Assembly: GCA_041397845.1 (NCBI GenBank)
Contig: JAWKVW010000003.1
Coordinates: 153,352-217,351, forward strand
From: JAKPQE01 sp041397845
Lineage (GTDB): Bacteria > Pseudomonadota > Alphaproteobacteria > Rhizobiales > JAKPQE01
DNA length: 64,000 nucleotides
Direction: 5' to 3'
Positions 40,134 to 49,319 of this stretch are shown piece after piece. A program made the position numbers and the translations under genes. The notes beneath the pieces are model-generated. The model saw only the letters and a list, made by a program, of their open reading frames with translations. It did no database searches and was not told the origin of the DNA. Positions within the stretch are counted from its first letter, which is position 1. Each line of letters begins with the position of its first letter.

Positions 40134-41006
40134 CTATCCGCGCGGCGTCTCGGGAAGCGCGGCAAGGTAGCGGCCATATTCATTGCCGTAGCCGGCGGCG
40201 AGGGCGAGGAGCGCATCGGTCGAAATGAAGCCGGAACGCCAGGCAATCTCCTCCGGGCAGGCGATCTTGATGCCCTGGCGGTGCTCGATGGTGCGCACGA
40301 ACATCGAGGCCTCGATCATGCCGTCGACGGTGCCGGTATCGAGCCAGGCGGTGCCGCGCGGCAACGGCTCGACAGCGAGCTTGCCAATCTCCAGATAGCG
40401 GGCGTTGACGGCGGTGATTTCCAGCTCGCCGCGGGGCGAGGGGGCGATGTCGCGGGCGATGGCCGGGGCGTCGGCGTCGTAGAAATAGAGCCCGGTGACG
40501 GCCCAGCGGCTTTTCGGCGCCTGCGGCTTTTCCTCGATCGAGACGGCACGGAAAGCTTCGTCGAAGGTGACGACGCCGAACTGGCTCGGGTCGGCGACCT
40601 GCTGGGCAAAAACGGTGGCGCCATCGCGGCGGGCGGCGGCGCGGCGAAGCTGGCCGGTGAGGCCGGCGCCATAAAAGACATTGTCGCCAAGGACGAGGGC
40701 CGAGGGGCCGCCGGCAAGGAACGGCTCGGCGATGACCAGTGCCTCGGCGATGCCGCGCGGGGCGTCCTGTCCGGCGTAGGAAATCGCAAGGCCCCAGTCG
40801 GAGCCGTCGCCGAGCAGGCGCCGGTAGAGCGGCAGGGCATCCGGCGCGGAAATCACGAGGATATCGCGGATGCCGGCCAGCATCAGCGTGGAGAGCGGAT
40901 AATAGACAAGCGGCTTGTCGTAGATCGGCAGAAGCTGCTTGGAGACCGCCTTCGTCATCGGCGAGAGGCGCGAGCCGAGGCCGCCGGCGAGAATGATGCC
41001 CTTCAT
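40134..41006 (-). CDS. rfbA: Glucose-1-phosphate thymidylyltransferase
   Basis: This 290-residue enzyme makes dTDP-glucose from glucose-1-phosphate and dTTP, step one of dTDP-L-rhamnose synthesis. The nucleotide motif GGLGSRLSPMTKAVSKQLLP, the VLGDNVFYG loop and VEPLPRGTAWLDTGT are classic RmlA features. It is last in the rfbC-B-D-A operon and its start overlaps rfbD by 4 bp. Confidence 0.97.
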   Translation of the reverse strand: MKGIILAGGLGSRLSPMTKAVSKQLLPIYDKPLVYYPLSTLMLAGIRDILVISAPDALPLYRRLLGDGSDWGLAISYAGQDAPRGIAEALVIAEPFLAGGPSALVLGDNVFYGAGLTGQLRRAAARRDGATVFAQQVADPSQFGVVTFDEAFRAVSIEEKPQAPKSRWAVTGLYFYDADAPAIARDIAPSPRGELEITAVNARYLEIGKLAVEPLPRGTAWLDTGTVDGMIEASMFVRTIEHRQGIKIACPEEIAWRSGFISTDALLALAAGYGNEYGRYLAALPETPRG

Positions 41007-41953
41007 CGGGATTTTTCCTCCTGTCCGCCGATCTCCTTGCTGCCGATCTCCTGGCCGCCGGCTTCCAGTTCGCGCAACCGCTCCAGGCTTTCGGCAACGC
41101 CGAGGCGCCAGTCGGGCAGGGCGATGGCGAAGGTTCGCGCAAGCTTTTCACAGGAGAGGCGGGAATTCATCGGCCGGCGTGCGGCGGTCGGATAGCCGGC
41201 GGTGGCTATGGGCTCGACGATGGCGAGCGGGCCGCCGTCGGTGATGCGGCCGGCGACGATCTCGCCGGCAAGGTCGGCCCAGTTGGTCGCGCCGGTGCCG
41301 GCGACATGATAGATGCCGCCCGGGGCCGTGCCAGAGGCATGGTGGCGGCAGACGGCAAGGATCGCCTCGGCCAGATGCAGCGATGCGGTCGGGGTGCCGA
41401 TCTGGTCGGCGACGATGCGCATGCGGCCGGACCTCGCCAGCCGCAGCACGGTTTTCAGGAAATTGGCGCCGAACGGGCCGAAGATCCAGGCGGTGCGCAG
41501 GATGAGCGCTTCCGGCATGTCCTCAAGCACGGCCAGTTCGCCGGCGAGCTTGGAGCGGCCATAGACATTGAGCGGTGCGGTCGGGTCGGTCTCGACGTAG
41601 GGCTCGGCCTTGTTGCCGTCGAAGACGTAGTCGGTCGAGATGTGGATGAGGCCGATGCCGCGGGACCGGCAGATCCGGGCGATGCGGCGCGGCGCCTCGG
41701 CATTGAGGGCGAAGGCTTCCGCTTCCTCGCTCTCGGCCCGGTCGACGGCGGTATAGCCGGCGGTGTTGATGACGATGGCGGTCTCGGTCGCCCCGACAAG
41801 GCGGGAGAGCGCGAGGGGATCGTGCAGGTCGACATCGGCGCGGCCGGCGAACCGCAGGGCAAGGCCGGCGCCGGCCGGACCCGCCGCGACGTCGGCGAGG
41901 GAGCGGGCAAGCTGGCCGTTGCGACCAAGGACGAGGATCGGCAGCGCGGTCAT
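41003..41953 (-). CDS. rfbD: dTDP-4-dehydrorhamnose reductase
   Basis: This 316-residue short-chain reductase performs the last step, giving dTDP-L-rhamnose. GRNGQLARSL is the NAD(P)-binding glycine motif and ISTDYVFDG leads to the YxxxK pair (YGRSKLAGE). The start at MTALPILVLG was chosen because it overlaps the rfbB stop (ATGA); an in-frame upstream start would run deep into rfbB. Confidence 0.96.
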   Translation of the reverse strand: MTALPILVLGRNGQLARSLADVAAGPAGAGLALRFAGRADVDLHDPLALSRLVGATETAIVINTAGYTAVDRAESEEAEAFALNAEAPRRIARICRSRGIGLIHISTDYVFDGNKAEPYVETDPTAPLNVYGRSKLAGELAVLEDMPEALILRTAWIFGPFGANFLKTVLRLARSGRMRIVADQIGTPTASLHLAEAILAVCRHHASGTAPGGIYHVAGTGATNWADLAGEIVAGRITDGGPLAIVEPIATAGYPTAARRPMNSRLSCEKLARTFAIALPDWRLGVAESLERLRELEAGGQEIGSKEIGGQEEKSR

Positions 41954-43029
41954 GATGCCGGCTCCCGATCGGCGAGGCCGAGGCGGGCGCCGCCATAGAC
42001 GCGGTCGCGCAGCGGCTGCCACCAGTCCCGGTTGGCAAGGTACCAGTCGACCGTCGCGGCAAGGCCGTCGGCAAAGCCATGGCGCGGCTGCCAGCCGAGT
42101 TCGGCGGCAATGCGCGAGGCGTCGATGGCATAGCGGCGGTCATGGCCGGGCCGGTCGGCGACGAAGGTGACGAGGCGCTCGTGCGGCGCGGCGGCCGGGC
42201 GGCGCTCGTCCATTGCCGCGCAGATTGCCCGGACGACTTCGAGATTGGTGCGCTCGGCGCCGCCGCCGACATTGTATTTCGCGCCGGGCCGGCCGCTGTC
42301 GAGGATGGCGATCAGCGCCTCGACATGGTCCTCGACGTGCAGCCAGTCGCGGACGTTGCCGCCATCGCCATAGACGGGCAGGGGCTTTCCCTCAAGGGCG
42401 TTGAGAATGACGAGGGGAATGAGCTTTTCGGGAAACTGGCGCGGGCCGTAATTGTTCGAACAGTTGGAGACGAGCACCGGCAGGCCATAGGTGCGATGCC
42501 AGGCAAGGGCGAGGTGGTCGGCGGCGGCCTTCGAGGCGGAATAGGGCGAGGACGGATCATAAGGCGTCGTCTCGCTGAAGGTGCCGTCCGGCCCGAGCGA
42601 GCCATAGACCTCGTCGGTCGAGACGTGGAGAAAGCGGAAGCGGCCGCGATCGGCATCGGCAAGGCCGGCGAGATGGTCGCGAGCGGCCTCGAGCAGGGTG
42701 AAGGTGCCGACGACATTGGTGGCGATGAACGGGGCGGCGCCGTCGATGGAGCGGTCGACATGGCTCTCGGCGGCGAGGTGGACAATTGCGTCCGGTCGAT
42801 GCCGGGCAAGGACGCCGGCGACGCGGGCGGCATCGGCGATGTCGCCGTGCTCGAAGGCGTAGCGCGGATTGCCGGCAAGGGCTGCGAGCGAGGCCGGGTT
42901 GGCGGCATAGGTCAGCTTGTCGAGGACGACGACGGTCCGGCCGGCGGCGACGAGGGCATGGCAAAGGGCCGAGCCGATGAAGCCGGCGCCGCCGGTAACG
43001 AGGATCGTCTGCGGGCCGGTCGCGGTCAT
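41950..43029 (-). CDS. rfbB: dTDP-glucose 4,6-dehydratase
   Basis: This 359-residue extended SDR converts dTDP-glucose to dTDP-4-keto-6-deoxyglucose. It has TGGAGFIGSAL at the N-terminus, the catalytic segment STDEVYGSL and the YxxxK motif (YSASKAAADH), plus NNYGPRQFPEKLIP. It lies 3 bp downstream of rfbC and is coupled to rfbD. Confidence 0.97.
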   Translation of the reverse strand: MTATGPQTILVTGGAGFIGSALCHALVAAGRTVVVLDKLTYAANPASLAALAGNPRYAFEHGDIADAARVAGVLARHRPDAIVHLAAESHVDRSIDGAAPFIATNVVGTFTLLEAARDHLAGLADADRGRFRFLHVSTDEVYGSLGPDGTFSETTPYDPSSPYSASKAAADHLALAWHRTYGLPVLVSNCSNNYGPRQFPEKLIPLVILNALEGKPLPVYGDGGNVRDWLHVEDHVEALIAILDSGRPGAKYNVGGGAERTNLEVVRAICAAMDERRPAAAPHERLVTFVADRPGHDRRYAIDASRIAAELGWQPRHGFADGLAATVDWYLANRDWWQPLRDRVYGGARLGLADREPAS

Positions 43030-43032
43030 CGC

Positions 43033-43602
43033 TCAGACGCTGCCTTTCGGGAAGATGTCGCCGAGGCCGCCGAGGCGGGGCAGACGGCTGTCCTTGTCGG
43101 AGAGGATGACGGCGCCGGGCTCGACCGGCCAGTCGATGGCAAGGGCCGGATCGTCCCAGGCAATGCCCATTTCGGCCGCGGGCGCATAGGGGCTCGTGAC
43201 CTTGTAGAGGACCTCGGTTGCCGGGGCGAGGGTGACGAAGCCATGGGCAAAGCCGGCCGGCACCCAGATCTGGCGACCATCCCCGGCCGAGATCTCGGCG
43301 GCGACATGGCGGCCGAAGGTCGGCGAGCCGCTGCGCAGGTCGACGGCGACATCGAAGATGCGGCCGGCGACGACGCGCACGAGCTTGCCCTGGGCATGGG
43401 GCGGGGCCTGGAAATGCAGGCCGCGCAGCACGCCGCGTTCGGCCGAGAAGGACTGGTTGTCCTGGACGAACTCGACGTCGATGCCGATTTCGGCGAAGCG
43501 GGCGCGGCTGTAGGTTTCCGAGAAATAGCCGCGAGCATCCGGATAGCGGTCGGGCCGCACGATGAGGACATCCGGGATGGACAGGCGCTCGACTGGGAGC
43601 AT
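43033..43602 (-). CDS. rfbC: dTDP-4-dehydrorhamnose 3,5-epimerase
   Basis: This 189-residue cupin-type epimerase has the conserved FVQDNQSFS, RGLHFQAPPHAQGKLVRVV (catalytic His) and VPAGFAHGF motifs. It is the promoter-proximal gene of the rhamnose operon; the promoter must lie in 43603-43743, shared with the divergent GGDEF gene. Confidence 0.97.
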   Translation of the reverse strand: MLPVERLSIPDVLIVRPDRYPDARGYFSETYSRARFAEIGIDVEFVQDNQSFSAERGVLRGLHFQAPPHAQGKLVRVVAGRIFDVAVDLRSGSPTFGRHVAAEISAGDGRQIWVPAGFAHGFVTLAPATEVLYKVTSPYAPAAEMGIAWDDPALAIDWPVEPGAVILSDKDSRLPRLGGLGDIFPKGSV

Positions 43603-43743
43603 GGGGGCCGCCGCTGGTTTCAGTGCTCGTCGCGGCCATCATAAACGCCTGTCGCCGGGGTGTCGCGCCCTTTTGATGCAATTGACGATTTCGGAGCGCC
43701 GGGGGCCGCTATAGTCGGCAGCGGCAACGGGTGGGCAGGAGCG

Positions 43744-44327
43744 ATGGCCGGCGGCTCGAAACGGATCTCTGGCGGTGGCGGCAAGCGGGAAGTATTGCGG
43801 CTGAAACGCGAGCTTGCGGGTGCGCGGCGGCGGATCGCCGAACTCGAGGCGCTGACCGGCAGCGACCCGCTGACCGGGGTGCTGAACCGGCGTGCCTTCG
43901 CCTGGGATGGACCGGGCGCTGGCATTCTCGCGGCGCTTACGGGCACCGGCGCGGCCCTCGCCTTCTTCGATATCGACCGGTTCAAGCGGATCAACGACGA
44001 GATCGGCCATGCAGCCGGCGACCGGGCGCTGCACCATGCGCCGCCGATGCGCTCGTCCATCACGTCCGCCGGTCGGACATCGTCGCCCGGATCGGCGGCG
44101 ACGAGTTTGTCGTCCTGCTCTTGGGCGGTAGGGTTCGAGGACGCCGTCGCCAAGGCCGACCAGCTTCGGGCGGCGATAGAGGCGCCAGGGCGATCATCCG
44201 GACGTCAGGATCTCGGTCGGGGTCACGGTGTTTCGCGGCGACGATACGGTCGAGGAGGTGCTGCGGCGGGCGGACGCGGCGATGTACGAGGACAGCGAGC
44301 CGGTGCCGGGCCTTGCGGGACGACTAG
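43744..44327 (+). pseudogene. GGDEF-domain diguanylate cyclase, frameshifted
   Basis: The start at 43744 follows AGGAG. A short coiled coil (LKRELAGARRRIAELEALTG) leads to a GGDEF domain: DPLTGVLNRRAF, FFDIDRFKRINDEIGHAAGD, then in other frames RIGGDEFVVLLLGG, EDAVAKADQLRAAIEA and EEVLRRADAAMYED. Indels lie near 44040 (two extra bases in GCGCCGCCG), 44130, 44185 and 44295. The intact enzyme would be about 195 residues, soluble, and would make cyclic di-GMP; the GGDEF motif itself is unchanged. Given clustering with neighbouring intact genes, error in this 300-bp tract is plausible. Confidence 0.8.
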
Positions 44328-44360
44328 CGCCGCATTCTCCACTGACCGGAAGCCGATCGA

Positions 44361-44564
44361 TCAGGCGATGATGTCCGGCAGCAGCCGGTCCTCGAGCTTG
44401 GAGATGCTGTCCTTCAGGCGCAGCTTCTGCTTCTTGAGGCGCTGGAGCTGGAGGTGGTCGGCCCTGCCGGTGTCGACGAGGGCGCTGATGGCGACGTCGA
44501 GATCCCGATGCTCCTGGCGAAGGCGCACCAGCTCGTCGCGGACGATTTCCTCTTCTTCACTCAT
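44361..44564 (-). CDS. DUF465 (YdcH family) small coiled-coil protein
   Basis: This 67-residue protein is almost all helix: MSEEEEIVRDELVRLRQEHR, then LQLQRLKKQKLRLKDSI and a hydrophobic end. It matches the DUF465 family of small cytoplasmic coiled-coil proteins, whose role is unclear. It is convergent with the GGDEF gene. A second, shorter DUF465 gene lies 400 bp away in the opposite direction. Confidence 0.85.
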   Translation of the reverse strand: MSEEEEIVRDELVRLRQEHRDLDVAISALVDTGRADHLQLQRLKKQKLRLKDSISKLEDRLLPDIIA

Positions 44565-44961
44565 CGGCGATACGCAACCATTCCTTCCAGCCACAAGGGC
44601 GGATCGACAAGCTTTCAGCGGCGCACCGCGTGCACGCGACGGCCGGGAACAAAGATTAACACGGAAGGTGGCGGCGGGTGAATGGGCGAGGCGCGTCGCA
44701 GGGCAAAAAGGAAGTGGAAAGGATTAGCAGAAATTTACCGGGCAAAGCTTTGCGTGGGCGCTCCGGAGGCCGCGAATCGGGGCTTGGCTGCGGCAATTCA
44801 ACCATCTGGTTTCGTTTTGGATATCGGCTTTGGCCGGGTTTCGATATGCCGGCTAATGACAAGCAAATTCACCCTTGACGAGAGGTCTCGACATTCGACA
44901 AGATTCCCATCCCGTGTCACACTGACACCATAAATGCCGATCTAGTAAGGAGGCTTCTCCA
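44565..44961. promoter_or_regulatory. Divergent spacer between two DUF465 genes
   Basis: No supported gene lies in these 397 bp, which are less GC-rich than the coding parts. A TTGACG hexamer at 44875-44880 with CAAGAT 18 bp later is a possible promoter for the downstream DUF465 gene, giving a leader of about 50 nt. A short open frame at 44682-44933 has no recognisable features. Confidence 0.4.
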
Positions 44962-45138
44962 ATGTCCATCGAAACGCATCTTGCGGAGCTCGAGCGCCGT
45001 CGCGACGCGCTGAAGAAAGAGATCGAAGATGAGCTGGCCCATCCGGGCTACGACGATCTCCACGTTGCCGAGCTGAAGCGACGCAAGCTGGTGCTGAAGG
45101 ACGAGATTGCGCGCTTGCAGCGCGGCGAGGCCGAGTAA
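44962..45138 (+). CDS. DUF465 family small protein, second copy
   Basis: A 58-residue helical protein: MSIETHLAELERRRDALKKE, then HVAELKRRKLVLKDEI and RLQRGEAE. AAGGAGG stands nine bases before the ATG. The KRRKLVLKDEI core aligns with KKQKLRLKDSI of the neighbouring DUF465 protein, so the two are paralogues. A strong terminator follows 28 bp past the stop, so it makes a short monocistronic mRNA. Confidence 0.85.
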   Translation: MSIETHLAELERRRDALKKEIEDELAHPGYDDLHVAELKRRKLVLKDEIARLQRGEAE

Positions 45139-45166
45139 GGCCCGCTCTGATCGGAAATTCAGGGTA

Positions 45167-45216
45167 GGAAAAGCGCCGTGGTCCGGACGCTCCGGGACGC
45201 GGCGTTTTCCATTTCC
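45167..45216 (+). terminator. Intrinsic terminator of the small DUF465 gene
   Basis: GGAAAA-G-CGCCG pairs with CGGCG-TTTTCC (one bulge), with an inner CCGGA-CGC-TCCGG stem. The TTTT is part of the stem and ATTT follows. The remaining 290 bp to efp hold no gene. Confidence 0.75.
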
Positions 45217-45506
45217 GGCGGTGCCGGAACAGGCCGTTCCCAACTGCCGGCGCTTTTTTCAGGCCGGTCGTTCCGCCCTCTTGAGGCCTTCGCGGGCGGG
45301 CCGTTGCCGCCGGCTGGCGGCCTCCCCCTTGCATCGGCCCGGCTTTTGTGGTCCATGGGCGCCGCGTCGCGCGCGCCTGGCGCCGCGGCGGATGGCTCGT
45401 CTCGTCCATTGTCCAGCCTGCCCGCCGCCGAACGGCCGATTTCCCGGCCGCGACAGGACGCTGCAACGCAAGCCAGTGACAGACAGACAATCAGACCGGA
45501 AAGCCC

Positions 45507-46070
45507 ATGAAGATCAACGGTAACGAAATCCGTCCCGGCAATGTGATCCAGCATCAGGATTCGCTCTGGGCCGCCGTCAAGGTGAACCACGTCAAGCCGG
45601 GCAAGGGCGGCGCCTATGCGCAGGTCGAGCTGAAGAACCTCATCGACGGGCGCAAGCTGAACGAGCGCTTCCGCTCGGCCGAGACCGTCGAGCGCGTCCG
45701 CCTCGACCAGAAGGACTACCAGTACCTCTATGCCGAGGGCGACATGCTGGTGTTCATGGACACCGAGAGCTACGAGCAGCTTTCGATCGCGACCGATTTC
45801 ATCGGCGATCGCGCCGCCTTCCTGCAGGACGGCATGACGGTCACGGTGGAAAGCCACGAGGGCCGGCCGATCGGCGTGACGCTGCCCGACCAGGTGGTGC
45901 TCGAGATCGTCGAGGCCGATCCGGTGGTCAAGGGCCAGACGGCGGCTTCCTCCTACAAGCCGGCGGTCTGCGACAACGGCGTTCGCGTCATGGTGCCGCC
46001 GTTCATCACGGCCGGCGAGCGGATCATCGTCGACACCAACGAAATCACCTACATCCGCCGCGCCGACTGA
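45507..46070 (+). CDS. efp: Translation elongation factor P
   Basis: This 187-residue three-domain factor rescues ribosomes stalled on polyproline. The N-terminal loop KPGKGGAYAQVELKN carries Lys33 at the site modified by EpmA in E. coli; no epmA or epmB gene is in the window. The C-terminal OB domain ends with ITAGERIIVDTNEITYIRR. It is followed by inositol monophosphatase, with a possible terminator between. Confidence 0.97.
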   Translation: MKINGNEIRPGNVIQHQDSLWAAVKVNHVKPGKGGAYAQVELKNLIDGRKLNERFRSAETVERVRLDQKDYQYLYAEGDMLVFMDTESYEQLSIATDFIGDRAAFLQDGMTVTVESHEGRPIGVTLPDQVVLEIVEADPVVKGQTAASSYKPAVCDNGVRVMVPPFITAGERIIVDTNEITYIRRAD

Positions 46071-46183
46071 GGCAGCGGCACGGGCGGGGAGCGGGTTTGA
46101 CCCCGAACCCCTGTCCGGGCAGGCATGTCGCCGCCATTGCCATGGCGGGCGCATCGCACTCCGACATTTCAGCGTTCGCGGCC

Positions 46184-46206
46184 GGCGCCGCGGGCGCCCG
46201 TTTTTT
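46184..46206 (+). terminator. Possible intrinsic terminator between efp and suhB
   Basis: GGCGCC-GCG-GGCGCC followed by CG and TTTTTT. The stem is only 6 bp and it ends 24 bp before the next start codon, so it may be partial. Confidence 0.5.
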
Positions 46207-46229
46207 GACGAACACCGAGGTTTGCAAAA

Positions 46230-47015
46230 ATGGCCCGCACCGCCCTCATGCATGTCATGGTCCAGGCCGCGATCAAGGCCGGCCGCTCGCTTGCCCGCGA
46301 TTTCGGCGAGGTCGAGAACCTGCAGGTGTCGATGAAGGGTCCGGCCGATTTCGTCTCGGCGGCGGACCGGCGGGCCGAGGACATCCTCTTCAAGGAACTC
46401 TCCAAGGCGCGGCCGGGCTGGGGCTTCCTGATGGAGGAGCGCGGCGCGGTCGAGGGCGACGGCGTGCATCGCTGGATCATTGACCCGCTCGACGGAACCA
46501 CCAATTTCCTGCATGCGGTGCCGCTGTTCACGATCTCCCTGGCGCTCGAGAAGGCCGGGCAGATCGTTGCCGGCGTCATCTACAATCCGGCGATGGACGA
46601 GCTGTTCGTCGCCGAGAAGGGCTCCGGCGCGTTCCTCAACGACCGCCGCATCCGCGTGGCGGCGCGGCGCGACCTGACCACTTGCGTCATCACCACCGGC
46701 ATCCCGCATCTCGGCCGGGGCAATCACGACCGCTTCCTCACCGAGCTGCGCTCGATGATGAACGAGGCGGCCGGCATCCGGCGCACCGGCTCGGCGGCGC
46801 TCGATCTTGCCTGGGTGGCGGCGGGTCGCTTCGACGGCTACTGGGAGCGCGGGCTGAAGCCGTGGGACATAGCGGCCGGCATCCTCATCGTGCGCGAGGC
46901 CGGCGGTTTCGTCGTCGATGGCGACGGCCGCGACAAGATGCTCGACACCGGCGACATCATTGCCGGCAACGAGGCGGTGCAGCGGCGGGTCAGCGCGATC
47001 ATCGCGCCGCACTGA
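46230..47015 (+). CDS. suhB: Inositol monophosphatase family protein
   Basis: This 261-residue Mg-dependent phosphatase has the metal motif DPLDGTTNFLH and the second signature WDIAAGILIVREAGG. The early Glu of the family is in MEERGA. SuhB-type enzymes dephosphorylate inositol-1-phosphate and in E. coli also take part in rRNA antitermination. The start at MARTALMHVM has no strong ribosome site. The following 267 bp before the MotA-like gene hold a GC-rich stem-loop near 47049-47081 and no gene. Confidence 0.9.
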   Translation: MARTALMHVMVQAAIKAGRSLARDFGEVENLQVSMKGPADFVSAADRRAEDILFKELSKARPGWGFLMEERGAVEGDGVHRWIIDPLDGTTNFLHAVPLFTISLALEKAGQIVAGVIYNPAMDELFVAEKGSGAFLNDRRIRVAARRDLTTCVITTGIPHLGRGNHDRFLTELRSMMNEAAGIRRTGSAALDLAWVAAGRFDGYWERGLKPWDIAAGILIVREAGGFVVDGDGRDKMLDTGDIIAGNEAVQRRVSAIIAPH

Positions 47016-47282
47016 ACGCACGACCCCCAACAAAACCTGAGGAAAACGGCGCCGCGCGACCGCCCTGGCGGCGGGCGGCGCGGCCATTTGCCGTTTCCTT
47101 CACCCGCCGAACCGCGTATTTCTATTGGGCGATGCCTTTCACGGGCGGGCAGCGGCCGGCGCCGGCTGGCGCCGTTTGTTGCGTGGCGAGCATCCGGGGG
47201 CTCATGAAAGCGACTCATTCTTCTGCGACAAGCGCGCGGACCGTCCGCCGTCGCAGGTGAAAACAGGGGGAGAGGACGCGCA

Positions 47283-48284
47283 ATGGCGAAGGACATCGAC
47301 CCGACTCGTCTGTCGAGCCCGCAGGTGTTCCTGTGGCGGATGATCATCTTCCTCGTCATCGTCGGCTTCCTGGGGCTCATCCTCTACCGCCACCTGTCGA
47401 CGGCATTCATGAGCAATCCGGGCCTCAACGGCCTCATCGTCGGGGTGCTGTTCGTCGGCACGGTGCTGGTGTTCGTGCAGGTGATCCGGCTTTTTCCCGA
47501 GGTGCGCTGGGTGAATGACTACCGGATGGCGGACCCGGGCCTGGCGCTTTCGCGCCAGCCGGTGCTGCTGGCGCCGATGGCGACAATTCTCGGCGACCGC
47601 ATGGGCCGGGTGATGATCTCGACCCAGACGATGCGCTCGATGCTCGATTCGATCGGCATGCGGCTCGACGAGTCGCGCGACATCACGCGCTATCTCACCG
47701 GCCTTCTCGTCTTTCTCGGCCTGCTCGGCACGTTCTGGGGCCTGACGCAGACGGTTTCCTCGATCGGCGCGACGATCCAGTCGCTGTCGGTCGGCAGCGA
47801 CGTCGGCGTCGTCTTCGAAGACCTGAAGGCCGGGCTTGCCGCACCGCTCGCCGGCATGGGCACGGCGTTTTCCTCGTCGCTGTTCGGTCTTGCCGGCTCG
47901 CTGGTGCTCGGCTTCCTCGACCTGCAGGCCGGGCAGGCGCAGAACCGGTTCTACACCGATCTTGAAGACTGGCTGTCGACGGTGACCGACCTGACGCCGG
48001 AAGAGATCGAGGGGCACCTGCCGGGCCGGGATGCGACGGCGGAGGATCTGCGCGTCGCCATCGAACGGCTGTCGCGATCGCTGCAGGACGGCGGCGGCTC
48101 GTCGCGCACGACGACGGCGGCGATGGCCAATCTCGCCGAGGGCATTCAGGGCCTCGTGCAGCACATGCGCTCCGAGCAGCAGATGATCCGCTCGTGGGTC
48201 GAGGCGCAGGCGGCCGAGCAGGGGCGCATCCGGCAGGCGCTCGAGCGGATCGGCAACGCCTCGAACCCGACGCCGGGAGAATAG
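47283..48284 (+). CDS. MotA/TolQ/ExbB-like inner-membrane protein
   Basis: This 333-residue protein has membrane segments at about 18-37 and 44-65, then a long cytoplasmic part, then a helix pair near 137-160 and 180-205 (GLLVFLGLLGTFWGLTQTVS; GLAAPLAGMGTAFSSSLFGL) that matches the MotA/TolQ/ExbB channel core. The C-terminus (about 250-325) is a predicted coiled coil. With the next gene it should form an ion-driven stator-like complex, but it is not in a flagellar operon and its companion differs from MotB. The pair next to suhB recurs in Rhizobiales; its job is not known. Confidence 0.82.
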   Translation: MAKDIDPTRLSSPQVFLWRMIIFLVIVGFLGLILYRHLSTAFMSNPGLNGLIVGVLFVGTVLVFVQVIRLFPEVRWVNDYRMADPGLALSRQPVLLAPMATILGDRMGRVMISTQTMRSMLDSIGMRLDESRDITRYLTGLLVFLGLLGTFWGLTQTVSSIGATIQSLSVGSDVGVVFEDLKAGLAAPLAGMGTAFSSSLFGLAGSLVLGFLDLQAGQAQNRFYTDLEDWLSTVTDLTPEEIEGHLPGRDATAEDLRVAIERLSRSLQDGGGSSRTTTAAMANLAEGIQGLVQHMRSEQQMIRSWVEAQAAEQGRIRQALERIGNASNPTPGE

Positions 48285-48287
48285 GCC

Positions 48288-49316
48288 GTGGCGCTCGTCC
48301 GCTCCCGCCGCCGGACCTCGCAGGTCGACTACTGGCCGGGCTTCGTCGACGCGATGTCGACGCTGCTGCTCGTCATCATCTTCCTTCTGTCGATGTTCGT
48401 GCTGGCGCAGTACTTCCTCAGCCAGGAAGTGACCAACAAGGACACGGTGCTCAACCGTCTCAACAACCAGATCGCCGAGCTGACCGAGCTTCTGTCGCTG
48501 GCGCGGGCGGACAAGCGCGACCTGCAGGCCTCGATCGCGACACTCTCGGCGAGCCTTGCCGCCGCCGAGGGCGAGAAGGGACGGCTGCAGGGCCTGCTCG
48601 ATGCGAAAGCCGGGGCGGCGGACGCGGCAAGCGGCGAGGTCGTGACGCTTTCGGGCACACTCGATGAGCAGAAGCGGATCAGCGCCCAGGCGCTTGCCCA
48701 GGTCGAACTTCTCAACGAGCAGATCGCGGCGCTGCGCCGGCAGATCGCGGCGCTCGAGGATGCGCTCGAGGCGTCCGAATCGCGCGACCGGGAAAGCCAG
48801 ACGAAAATCGCCGATCTTGGCCGGCGGCTGAATGTTGCGCTGGCGCAGCGAGTGCAGGAACTGTCGCGGTACCGGTCCGACTTCTTCGGGCGACTGCGCG
48901 AGATCCTGTCGCAGCGCTCCGACATCCGCGTCGTCGGCGATCGATTCGTGTTCCAGTCGGAAGTGCTGTTCCCGGCCGGAACGGACGCGATCAATCCGGG
49001 CGGGCGGGCCGAACTCGACAAGCTGGCCGGTGCGCTGAAGGAGCTTGAAGGCGAGATCCCGGCAGAGATCGCCTGGGTGCTGCGGGTCGACGGCCATACC
49101 GACAAGCGGCCGATTTCCTCGGATCGTTTCCCTTCGAACTGGGAGCTGTCATCGGCGCGCGCCATCGCCGTCGTCAAGTATCTCATCGAGCGCGGCGTTT
49201 CGGCGAACCGGCTCGTCGCGGCGGGTTTCGGTGAATTCCAGCCGCTCGAGGAGGGCGATACCGAAGAGGTTTACGGCCGCAACCGGCGCATCGAGCTGAA
49301 GCTGACGGAGCGCTGA
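48288..49316 (+). CDS. MotB-like protein with OmpA peptidoglycan-binding domain
   Basis: This 342-residue protein has a plug-like N-terminus with one helix (about 20-42) carrying a possible ion-binding Asp (YWPGFVDAMSTLLLVIIFLL). A long periplasmic coiled coil follows (about 55-190; Leu/Ala/Glu repeats such as LNEQIAALRRQIAALEDALE). It ends in an OmpA/MotB domain (about 210-342; LRVDGHTDKRPISSD, NWELSSARAIAVV, GRNRRIELKL). It lies 3 bp after its MotA-like partner. It could anchor a proton-powered complex to the cell wall. The 130-residue coiled coil is much longer than in flagellar MotB. Confidence 0.85.
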   Translation: MALVRSRRRTSQVDYWPGFVDAMSTLLLVIIFLLSMFVLAQYFLSQEVTNKDTVLNRLNNQIAELTELLSLARADKRDLQASIATLSASLAAAEGEKGRLQGLLDAKAGAADAASGEVVTLSGTLDEQKRISAQALAQVELLNEQIAALRRQIAALEDALEASESRDRESQTKIADLGRRLNVALAQRVQELSRYRSDFFGRLREILSQRSDIRVVGDRFVFQSEVLFPAGTDAINPGGRAELDKLAGALKELEGEIPAEIAWVLRVDGHTDKRPISSDRFPSNWELSSARAIAVVKYLIERGVSANRLVAAGFGEFQPLEEGDTEEVYGRNRRIELKLTER

Positions 49317-49319
49317 GGC

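Noticed and set aside
44682..44933. 83-residue open frame between the DUF465 genes
   Set aside because: No ribosome site of quality, no similarity, and it overlaps the likely promoter of the downstream gene.
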